Source of the DNA: a candidate division BRC1 bacterium HGW-BRC1-1
GTDB lineage: Bacteria > Sumerlaeota > Sumerlaeia > Sumerlaeales > Sumerlaeaceae
Assembly: GCA_002842095.1 (NCBI GenBank)
Contig: PHCB01000010.1
Location: 46,506-110,505, forward strand
Length of the DNA: 64,000 nt
Reading direction: 5' to 3'
Made by a program: the position numbers and the translations under genes. Below, in pieces: positions 51,201-57,982 of this stretch. The notes beneath the pieces are model-generated. The model saw only the letters and a program-made list of their open reading frames with translations, was not told the DNA's origin and searched no databases. The stretch's first letter is position 1. Each line of letters opens with the position of its first letter.

Positions 51201-53319
51201 ATTTGGCTCCATCTGTAACGGCTTCCTCGGGGGTCATCAGCACCTGCAAGGAGCCGGCGAGCACATTCGTATACTTCGCGGTAATTATTTTCAGGAATGG
51301 ATCACCGATGGTAACACCCACCTGTGAAGGCTTGTTGAACCCGGCCAGATCGCGGAATTCCACCAGATAGTCACCGTTGGGAATGCCCATCTCGACATAG
51401 CCGCTGTCGAGCCAGGGTGTCGTTCCCACACGCCGCCATTTGCCAATAAAGATGGACGAAGGAGTGGTTTGCAAATCCACCTGCAAAGCGCCGTAGTCAA
51501 GCGACCGCGCCTGCTTCATGTAATTGCCGGGAATCTCCCAGGTCTGGTTGCGACCCAGTATGCGGGAAATGGAGCCCGGCGTAAGCCATCCCTGCCTCGG
51601 GCGGAAGGACACTTCGTGGTTGCCCAGGGCGAGTTCCGTCACCGAGGTGCCGCTATTAAGCCATGCGCCTCCGTCGACGCGGAACTGGCCTACCGAGGTC
51701 ATTTGATCGAGAGGCGAGATGTAACCGATGATCACCGGATCGCGCTTATAAAGACCGGTCGTGTTGATGGCGCTGTTAGCGACAATTGTCACGGTTTGAT
51801 CCGCTGGTTTTTCCCAACCCGCCACCGGCTTGAAGCTTACGACATGGCTGCGATTGGCAAGGCCGATGGTCGTCTCACCACTGTTGTACCAATCGCCGTT
51901 ATCCACGCGCCACTGGGCACCGGCCTCCGCAGCCTCGGGGGGTGCGATGTTCACGGTGAGCGGCGAGGCAGAAATGAAATTTTCTGCCGAGAGATGCTCG
52001 CGAAGATTTGTGTATTTTCGAAGGGTTGGATAGAAGGCATGGCCGGCCAAACTAGGCACCACCTGGCCCGACCAACCGCGGTGGACGATGTAGGTGTACT
52101 TGTTGCCCACCATAACGGGGGGGAAGAAGGGGTTCGGGGTGCCGGTCAGCGTCAGCGTAGTGCCATTTAATGGCGCACCAGCATCCGTGATAAAACCTTC
52201 CACCAAAATCAGATCAAAAGTCACCCAGCTGATCTTGAAGGGGCTTTCGGTTTTGCCCGCATCCGGCTGCACACGGATGTAATAATCGCTGCCGCCATCG
52301 GCCCAGAAGTCGGTTTGATTAACTCTGGAATTTTGGAAAGGTTGATCCAGATCGTCAACAGCATCGCCTGTGAACATGGTGACCTTGGTTGCTGCTCCCA
52401 CGCCATTCTGGGGGGCAACGGTAAAGGAAACGCGGCAGCTCTCGGGCGGCGTCCACTTGTACCAGACAGACTTTCCGGTGGGTGCCGGTTCATCGGTTTC
52501 ACTGGTTGCAGCAATGGTCCAGCCGGAGAGAGTTCCGCTGGTCACATCTTCCACGATTTCCTGCGCGTTGGCAAAGTCATTGTTGGCGGGTGTCTGGCTG
52601 GCAAGATAATCGTCGGCCCGGCGGTGTTCCATCAGATTGGTATAAACGCGTTTGGGTGGCGTTATGGACCGCAGGTCCATCGATGCTTCGATGGTGGCGC
52701 TCCAGCCCTGGGGGGCGATGATCGTATAAGGAGATTTGGTATCGCTGATGTCGGCGGAAACCGGGGCCGAGGACGAAGTGACAATGTCCAGCTTCATATT
52801 GACAGGAAAGCCGGCCTCGGTACGGACGCCCTTAATAAGAAGCAAGGGGTAGGTTTCGAGCAGGAAGGTATAATTGGCAGAGGGCGCAACACGCTGGCTG
52901 ACCCGGATGTAATACTGGGTGCCGCTCGTAACACCTGTGTCTCCGTCGGCCCACAGGTCTGAGCGATTGGGGCTGGCATCTTGCGTGACTTGCGTGAGCG
53001 CTCCCACGCTGTTTCCTGTGTAGAAGGTAACATTCGCTTGGGAACCGGGACTACCAACCGGCGTGACCTTAAACGAGGCACGGCAGCTGAGGGGCGGGGT
53101 CCAGGTGAACCAGACGGTATCAAACCCGGCGGGCTCGCCCACCTCGGAGGTGGCTCCCACCAGAGTAAGCGACCCGGGCAGGGGAGCAGCGCCAAACAAT
53201 GCCTGGGCATCAGCGAAATTATCATTGGCCGGTGCCTGCGCCTGCGCGGAAGAGAGGGCACCTCCCCAAGCGGTCAGGAGGGCTAAAAGGGCGGTTTGCA
53301 TCATGCCTCGTGCGTTCAT
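48295..53319 (-). CDS. Very large secreted protein with duplicated PPC-like modules and nine GAxWR...W..SG...GW..P repeats
   Basis: The 1,674-residue protein has a signal peptide (cut near AQAQA). Residues about 30-243 and 245-450 are two copies of one module, a PPC-like domain (NDNFADAQ..., VWFTWTPP, YYIRV) plus a GWS...P...Y-NL...H sequence. From about 455 to 1,190 come nine repeats of ~60-85 residues (for example GAQWRVDNGDWYNSG...GWEKPADQTVTI). They read like surface-exposed beta domains and are degenerate from the sixth on. The C-terminal 480 residues contain jelly-roll-like segments ending in LDRVEVYSYDRVPD. ATG 53319 with a TGAGGA site is preferred over the upstream TTG/ATG. Probably a cell-surface or matrix protein; partner unknown. 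Confidence 0.8.
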   Translation of the reverse strand: MNARGMMQTALLALLTAWGGALSSAQAQAPANDNFADAQALFGAAPLPGSLTLVGATSEVGEPAGFDTVWFTWTPPLSCRASFKVTPVGSPGSQANVTFYTGNSVGALTQVTQDASPNRSDLWADGDTGVTSGTQYYIRVSQRVAPSANYTFLLETYPLLLIKGVRTEAGFPVNMKLDIVTSSSAPVSADISDTKSPYTIIAPQGWSATIEASMDLRSITPPKRVYTNLMEHRRADDYLASQTPANNDFANAQEIVEDVTSGTLSGWTIAATSETDEPAPTGKSVWYKWTPPESCRVSFTVAPQNGVGAATKVTMFTGDAVDDLDQPFQNSRVNQTDFWADGGSDYYIRVQPDAGKTESPFKISWVTFDLILVEGFITDAGAPLNGTTLTLTGTPNPFFPPVMVGNKYTYIVHRGWSGQVVPSLAGHAFYPTLRKYTNLREHLSAENFISASPLTVNIAPPEAAEAGAQWRVDNGDWYNSGETTIGLANRSHVVSFKPVAGWEKPADQTVTIVANSAINTTGLYKRDPVIIGYISPLDQMTSVGQFRVDGGAWLNSGTSVTELALGNHEVSFRPRQGWLTPGSISRILGRNQTWEIPGNYMKQARSLDYGALQVDLQTTPSSIFIGKWRRVGTTPWLDSGYVEMGIPNGDYLVEFRDLAGFNKPSQVGVTIGDPFLKIITAKYTNVLAGSLQVLMTPEEAVTDGAKWTAVGMNTWLDTQDVIAGVPAGLYEIVFLPVQGYKAPLRKTVEVTPGGTTVISGNYTEAVPTGEDVNLTVDISPDDAVLSGALWRRAGTTTWLEDEEVEDNAPGGVQVIEFETIPGWITPDPIEVNVADPNPDEPGQTMVVNVTYRQKLGKLQVEIKSDNKGLDFLDAVVAGSKWRVKTMDDMFFSPWYNSGDAVDLPVGRLKLEYSDTLGWKEPAGRTVTIVQDGMLFISEVHEIELGSLMVNLLGEDAHGQFAAQDTLLWDRAQWRIESGTTTTDWMDSGVQLDGLPSGNIRIVYKDIWGWITPAPSNVQIPADDLLEIDAEYIRKVGQVRVRIQGDDAVTAGARWRLVGTSPLPPETGAGAPQWFTPNITVGDIPIEPYVVEFADIFVRGGIQGWATPDPVSIVVEWNEQEFVSVTYQRLMGSITTILQPDEAISLGAQWRVSGKQYGSQLGYPWLNTAETQMDVALGYNGITFSDVVGPGGQYWLPPATQEIILRRPSENVRAIATYSLTKPVPLTIMYSDKFTNTELQPTSATVGWSSFGANDPALGWADYDQAAGAYRAHIVPRDGYTRVSGVIENSANWLPYSSIGPNNYVRAKFFVYAGEQVASGTIPNMRLRVQARFAENSMLEVWNHLNADPHATSYSGDFAPSTNPARPSVYRVDIDPVDVPYLVQNPAVEGVQRAFEAFSIDPQDTGFLALTESVVGVYPVSALDPTIAPVKVFQAGDNLDIVAADGYIYVPGPEPYAFGGVDRSGVVPTWSINDTDGITIDSTTIPADKIGVAVVDLATDDLPANRLRVEQGKQYKIRFRLTSTQQANRQPQIRVRARTVKYNWTQKLEMGGAWAEGPQNNALAQQLLPGVGSLNPDNLNADSSVVANGGWYTMLFNGPMSLEIRPEFPFGTPLSTRMPNLGTEPGPGVNAPSMRDIMLGLDMLDSITTNGNQNLEQGRVTLDRVEVYSYDRVPD

Positions 53320-53830
53320 CGGAAACATCCTCAATTCACATTAATCTGGTTTCAATGTCGCGGGTTACGAACCGCGGTGTTCTCACACGGACCAAAGCCC
53401 GCGAGCAGGGGGTGTTGAGTTAAATAAAACAAAAGATAGTTGAGACAGGGCGACCCTCGAAGGCACCGAAACGCCCCCCATGTCACGTGGAAATGCATTC
53501 ACAAGGGGGAGAGGAGGTTCAAGGCTTATTTGAATAGGCCATGTCAGGTGGTTGAAAGTGTGGTTTTCCCCGGGAGGGGGGGCGGAAAAACCGTTTGGTC
53601 GGGGCATGGCATCTGGCGGATGGCAACCGATGTGCAAGCGGTGTGCAAGCGGTGTGCAAGCGGTGCAATTTGTGCGCAATCGGAAAGCCATTATCCTTCC
53701 AACGGTCTGCCTCACGTCTCCGCACGGCCTCCAGCTTGCCATGCACGCACAATCGCCCCTAACCGAATGCTCAAACTATTTCGAGATTACAGGATCTGGC
53801 AACACTTGCGTCAAAGCTTCTACCCCCCGC
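53320..53830. other. Intergenic region upstream of the large secreted-protein gene
   Basis: The 511-bp gap separates the large secreted-protein start (minus strand) from the U32 protease-like stop. The 201-bp repeat copy 2 fills 53615-53815. The other ~295 bp (53320-53614) contain no frame, RNA gene or clear hairpin; G/C-rich and low-information stretches are present near 53570 (GGGAGGGGGGGCGG). Confidence 0.6.
53615..53815 (+). repeat. Dispersed ~200-bp element, copy 2 (with 11-bp tandem core)
   Basis: Reading on the plus strand, GGCGGATGGCAACC is followed by three ~11-bp tandem units (GTGTGCAAGCG), then AAGCCATTATC, GGTCTGCCTCA, CCTCCAGCTTG, ACTATTTCGAGATT and AACACTTGCGTCAAA. These are in the same order as in the copy at 18101-18313 (minus strand). 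The end nearest GTCAAA is 15 bp from the U32 gene stop (53831), just as copy 1 ends 23 bp from the cupredoxin stop. In both cases the element therefore begins in the 3' flank of a gene that reads toward it. Confidence 0.8.
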
Positions 53831-56470
53831 CTATTCCTTATCCAGACTCCCGCGCGTTACGCCCAGCTTGCTCACGGCCCGTAACTCGCGCCACAGAGCC
53901 GATGTCTGGGTTTCGCCGCGCAGTGCGGCACCGTAGCGCGCTACGGCCGCTTTGACCTCCGCCGGGTCTTCGTTCAGGAATTCGATGCGGAACCGCTCCA
54001 CGCCCGCCGTCTGAATCATGGGCAGGTACTCCGCCGCGCTTTGGGCCACGGCGTTGAACACGGTGTTGCGGCATCCAGCATCGGCCTTCACCGGGTGGTC
54101 GTACCCCTTGCGATCATGCAGCGCCAGCGCGTGATCCTCGCACGGACGCCCACAGTTGGTCCAGTCCGTGCCGTCGCTCAGGTAGCGGCAGAAGACGCAA
54201 TGCTCCATGTGGAACATGGGCAGGTGCTGATGAATCACCACCTCGAACCAATCCACCGGCGCGGCCCGCAGCAGGTCCATGAGTTGATCGATGTTCAGAT
54301 CATAGCTCGGCGTGATCCGCTCCAAGCCGCCGTCCATCACCAGTCCGGCAGAAAGTTCGTTGGACACATTCAGCGAGTAGTCGCCAATCAACGGCAACTC
54401 CGGAGCCGCCTCGCGCAGCACTTGCCAAGCACCGAGGTTACGCACCAACACGGCGTCGGGAGTGGACTCCATCAGCTTGCGCACAATGCCGGCCTCGCCG
54501 GGCTTCATAACGCGCAGCGTGGCCGGAACAAATCGCACACGCCCCCCCTCGGGCAGCAACGCCCGCGCCTCGCGGTGCCAGCGCACGTCTTCAAAATCTG
54601 TGTACACGGTGCTAACGCCGTCACACTCGGCTGCCGCTGCCACCTGCTCCAGTGTGCGACAGAGAACCGCCAGTTGGGGCGCGGAAGTTTTTGCCGGGCC
54701 TGCCGTGGCAACCTTCGCGCGCACACGCTCGCGCGCAACATGCAACGCATCGGGGTTGGTCGCGCGATCGGTTCCCTCGAGCCGCCGCAGCGCCACAAGC
54801 TCCTCCACGGCGCGACGACGCAAGTCGTTCAGCCGACTGAACGGAATCATCACCTGACCGGCGGCGGCGAACTCGAACTGCTCCAGATAAAACGGCGTGT
54901 CGCCCAACCGACCCGTCTGGCGGCCGGCGTCGTCATACGACAAACCCTTACGCCGCGCGGCCTCGGCGGGCAGCACATCTTCCACACGCACCAGATGCCC
55001 CGCCTCGTCCATCAACTCCAGCGTGGCCAACTCTCCCGCCTGCGCGTGCAGGCTGGCAAACACCGGACTCCGATGATGAATGCCCTCCGTCGCCCAACTG
55101 GCCGTGAGCCTGCGCTCCATCTCGGGGTCGCTCGTTTTCCACACACGGTCGCCCACGTTCACGCGACGCAATTGCAGGTCGCGCCGGCCAAACGTCAGCA
55201 TCACCTCGGCCGGGGCCACCCGCACGATCTTGCGGCGTGCATCTTCGCTCCACGCCTCGGGGCCCTGGGGCGGATCATACGCCGCCAGGCGCACTCCCGC
55301 GCGCCACAACTCATATACTCGCCCACCCTCTTCGTCGCCCTCGGGGTGACCGGCGTCGAACACCACACCGTCGCCCGGTTTCACGCCACCTTCCAGCGCC
55401 ACGATTACGCCCGCGCCAAATTCCACGTGAAGCACGCGGCCCAGATACAGCCCGCGCTTTTTAGGATACCGCCCCTCCACCACGGCCTGATGGTCGATGG
55501 CGTGCAGATACCCGCCCGTAAACCCGCGGCTGAATGTCATCTCCAGCGCCTCGCTGGTGGCGGCGTCCATCTCCAGCGTTTGCGGCGCTGCGTGGCCCGC
55601 CTCGATGCGCTCCCACACCTCGTCCACCGCGCGGCGATAAGCCTGCACCGTGGCCGCCACATAAGCGGGCGACTTGAGCCGCCCCTCGATCTTGAAACAG
55701 GTGATGCCCGCCTCCGTCAGCCGGCCGATGTCGCTGTAAGCCGCAAGGTCCTTGGGCGACAGCACGTACTTCAAATCGCCCGTGTCGTGGTGCTCGCCGT
55801 CCACCATCAGGTCGTACGGCAGTCGACACGCTTGCGCGCATTCGCCGCGGTTGGCGCTGCGCCCGCCCAGCGCCTCGCTGGTCAGGCATTGCCCGCTGTA
55901 CGCCACACACAGCGCCCCGTGCACAAACGCCTCCACCTCGCAATCGGTCTGGTGGCGCAGCAGACGCAGTTCCTTCAAACTCAATTCGCGCGCCGCCACC
56001 ACGCGCTCCACCTGCACGCCCAGCTCGGCGGCCCGCGCGATGGACTCCGCACTGGTGAGGGTCATCTGGGTGCTGGAGTGAATCGTAAGACCCGGCACGA
56101 GCCGCGCCGCCAGTGCCGCCAGCCCGAGGTCCTGCACCAGCACCGCATCCACGCCGGCATCCGAACACGCCATCAGCAGCAACGTCGCTTCTTCCAGTTC
56201 CTGCGTGAAGATCAGCGTGTTCAGCGTAACGTACGCCTCGACGCCGCGCTCGTGCAGCCACGCCGTCAGCCGCGGCAGATCGTCCAGCGCAAAGTTATGC
56301 GCCCGCAGCCGCGCGTTGAATTCGTCCAGACCGAAGTACACAGCGTCGGCACCGTTTTCCACGGCGGCCCACATCATTTCTTCGCTGCCAGCCGGAGCCA
56401 ATACCTGCGGCTTGCGCGAAAGCGCCGGTGCCGAGACAGACGGCACCGCTTGTTTATGTTCGGATATCAT
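53831..56470 (-). CDS. U32 family protein with DUF3656 region (RlhA-like, putative 23S rRNA C-hydroxylase)
   Basis: The 879-residue protein starts with the U32 barrel (QVLAPAGSEEMMWAAVENGADAVYFGLDEFNAR, about 22-54). It has the family signature FVHGALCVAYSGQCLTSEALGGRSANRGECAQACRLPY (about 183-220), with the Cys set thought to hold an iron-sulfur cluster, and EGRLKSPAYVA. A DUF3656-type domain (about 320-560) follows, then a C-terminal segment with HCVFC, TNCGRPC and GCRN (about 765-820). E. coli RlhA of this family makes 5-hydroxycytidine at 23S rRNA C2501; this protein is ~220 residues longer than RlhA. The peptidase label is historical. ATG 56470 lacks a strong site. Confidence 0.85.
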   Translation of the reverse strand: MISEHKQAVPSVSAPALSRKPQVLAPAGSEEMMWAAVENGADAVYFGLDEFNARLRAHNFALDDLPRLTAWLHERGVEAYVTLNTLIFTQELEEATLLLMACSDAGVDAVLVQDLGLAALAARLVPGLTIHSSTQMTLTSAESIARAAELGVQVERVVAARELSLKELRLLRHQTDCEVEAFVHGALCVAYSGQCLTSEALGGRSANRGECAQACRLPYDLMVDGEHHDTGDLKYVLSPKDLAAYSDIGRLTEAGITCFKIEGRLKSPAYVAATVQAYRRAVDEVWERIEAGHAAPQTLEMDAATSEALEMTFSRGFTGGYLHAIDHQAVVEGRYPKKRGLYLGRVLHVEFGAGVIVALEGGVKPGDGVVFDAGHPEGDEEGGRVYELWRAGVRLAAYDPPQGPEAWSEDARRKIVRVAPAEVMLTFGRRDLQLRRVNVGDRVWKTSDPEMERRLTASWATEGIHHRSPVFASLHAQAGELATLELMDEAGHLVRVEDVLPAEAARRKGLSYDDAGRQTGRLGDTPFYLEQFEFAAAGQVMIPFSRLNDLRRRAVEELVALRRLEGTDRATNPDALHVARERVRAKVATAGPAKTSAPQLAVLCRTLEQVAAAAECDGVSTVYTDFEDVRWHREARALLPEGGRVRFVPATLRVMKPGEAGIVRKLMESTPDAVLVRNLGAWQVLREAAPELPLIGDYSLNVSNELSAGLVMDGGLERITPSYDLNIDQLMDLLRAAPVDWFEVVIHQHLPMFHMEHCVFCRYLSDGTDWTNCGRPCEDHALALHDRKGYDHPVKADAGCRNTVFNAVAQSAAEYLPMIQTAGVERFRIEFLNEDPAEVKAAVARYGAALRGETQTSALWRELRAVSKLGVTRGSLDKE

Positions 56471-56530
56471 GCAACCAAGCTACACCGCCGCTTCTGCGCA
56501 ATGCGCAGGGGCAGCGGTTCAGCAAAAAGA

Positions 56531-56562
56531 AACAGGGGGACAGGAATGTCCCCCCCTCCTGT
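56531..56562. repeat. Short palindromic repeat GGGGGACAGGAATGTCCCCC type, copy 2
   Basis: AACAGGGGGACAGGAATGTCCCCCCCTCCTGTT-like sequence (32 bp) forms a 10-bp stem around GGAA. The inner part differs from copy 1 (24722-24752) by paired exchanges of A/T for G/C that preserve the stem. Here it sits directly before a GTCCAT array, in the gap between U32 and the GSDH-type gene. Confidence 0.65.
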
Positions 56563-56567
56563 TTCAC

Positions 56568-56603
56568 GTCCATTTCGTCCATTAAGTCCATATCGTCCAT
56601 CCC
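56568..56603. repeat. Four-unit GTCCAT-NNN array next to GSDH-type gene stop
   Basis: Units at 56568, 56577, 56586 and 56595 carry triplets TTC, TAA, ATC and CCC in 9-bp register. The array ends 5 bp from the stop codon of the minus-strand GSDH-type gene (56608), so on its message it would begin right after the stop. Confidence 0.7.
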
Positions 56604-56607
56604 CTCC

Positions 56608-57876
56608 TCAGTACAGCTGCCAATCCGCCACATCGCTGACGGTCGAGCGGACGCGGTAAATCGTTCCATTGGTGAGGGACAGAACGTACACGTAACCATC
56701 CGGGCCGGTTTCAATGTCCGTGACCGCGCCGAAGCCCGAGCCGAACTGGATGAGCGAAAGCGTGTCGGTGGGGTCGAACACATTGTCGGCCACATTGCCC
56801 GTGAGCACGAACGCGTCGCGCGCGCCGTTCAGTTCGAACTTGTACAGCCGCCCGTTGTTGGAATCACCCACCAGCATCTGGCCGTTGTACGCCGCACCCA
56901 GGCCGTTGCTCCGCACGAAGTGCAGCGCCGTGGGGGCCACGGTGTTCACCCACGAGAAGACCGGGTCGGCGTACATATCGGTGGCTCCCAACTGCACGCG
57001 GCTGGGAGCACCCTCGAGGTTGTTGCGCGACACCGGGCCCATGATATTTTCCCAACCGCTGTTGAAGCCCGGCAGCACGCGGTTGATCTCGTCGTACTGA
57101 GCGGCACCGTTTTCGGTGTCCCAGATGTCGCCGGACTGCGGGTCGAAATCCATGCCGAAGCTGTTGCGCACGCCATAGGCATAGAGCCTCTGGAGAGACG
57201 GGTTGCCGGCCGTGACACCTTCATCGTACAAGGGCCCCTTGTCGGCACCCGACGGAATAGTTCCGTCGCGATTGATGCGGATGACGGCGGCGGTGTCGTC
57301 GGGCGCTGCACCGGCGGCCCAGTTTTCGGTCCGGTTGTTGCGGTTAAGATCGCCAATGATGACGAAAAGTTTTTGCTGCGCAGCGGCAACCGTGGGCGGG
57401 CCGATGGTGATGATACCGCCATTGTGATTCGGGCCCGAGGTGGCGGGCAGCACCAAAAGATTCTGCTGACTGGTGAGGGCCGTGCCGGACCAGGTGAAGC
57501 GATCCACGCGGTTGTCCAGCGCCGTGCCGCCGTCGGACGCCGCGCGGGTGTAGTAAATGTAAACGTGATTGTTGGTGGCGAACTCGGGGTCGATAACCAT
57601 GCCGAGAAGCCCCCGCTCGGAGTTGTTAGCCACCGCGAGATCGAGCACGTTACCCGCCTGAACAGCCCCGGCGATGACGCGCCGCACCTGACCGGAATTC
57701 TTCTCGCCCACCAGCACATCGGTGGCGGATAGAAAAACCATGGCCGTGGGAGAGTTCAGGCTCCCGGCGGTGACAGCGTTCTCCACCGTGAGACTCGGAT
57801 CGGTGACGGTTTGCGCCGAAACGGCGACGGTCGCGAGGGTCAAAGCTGATGCCAGACATAAAAGTTTTGTGCGCAT
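56608..57876 (-). CDS. Secreted PQQ-dependent sugar dehydrogenase-like protein (GSDH family)
   Basis: This 422-residue secreted protein has a signal peptide (cut near AVSAQ, residue 22). It has the GSDH six-bladed propeller pattern: LNSPTAMVFLSATDVLVGEKNSGQV (about 40-64), the characteristic SERGLLGMVIDPEFATNNHVYIYYT (about 86-110), VIIGDLNRNNR (about 174-184), NSFGMDFDPQSGDIWDTENG (about 233-252), and DIETGPDGYVYVLS (about 395-408). The family oxidises sugars with pyrroloquinoline quinone in the periplasm, but many members have lost the cofactor site and I cannot confirm it here. ATG 57876 has GAAGG about nine bases upstream; the longer frame lacks homology. The protein ends SDVADWQLY. Confidence 0.8.
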   Translation of the reverse strand: MRTKLLCLASALTLATVAVSAQTVTDPSLTVENAVTAGSLNSPTAMVFLSATDVLVGEKNSGQVRRVIAGAVQAGNVLDLAVANNSERGLLGMVIDPEFATNNHVYIYYTRAASDGGTALDNRVDRFTWSGTALTSQQNLLVLPATSGPNHNGGIITIGPPTVAAAQQKLFVIIGDLNRNNRTENWAAGAAPDDTAAVIRINRDGTIPSGADKGPLYDEGVTAGNPSLQRLYAYGVRNSFGMDFDPQSGDIWDTENGAAQYDEINRVLPGFNSGWENIMGPVSRNNLEGAPSRVQLGATDMYADPVFSWVNTVAPTALHFVRSNGLGAAYNGQMLVGDSNNGRLYKFELNGARDAFVLTGNVADNVFDPTDTLSLIQFGSGFGAVTDIETGPDGYVYVLSLTNGTIYRVRSTVSDVADWQLY

Positions 57877-57953
57877 GGGAGGGTACCTTCTTTCGCGGGA
57901 AGCGAAACTGCATTTGATTGGTCCTGTATTAAAGAACCCCGCGCTGAGCGTCA

Positions 57954-57976
57954 AATTCGGACATTCTGACCGAATT
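57954..57976 (-). terminator. Hairpin after the large secreted Ig-like gene, probable terminator
   Basis: AATTCGG and CCGAATT form a perfect 7-bp stem around a 9-nt loop, 7 bp after the stop codon at 57983 on the minus strand. The following T-run is short (TTT), so termination by it is plausible but not certain. Confidence 0.45.
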
Positions 57977-57982
57977 ATGCCC

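Noticed and set aside
56471..56607. Small protein in the gap after the U32 gene
   Set aside because: A frame exists but its codons are the palindrome and GTCCAT array read through, so it is a repeat artefact.
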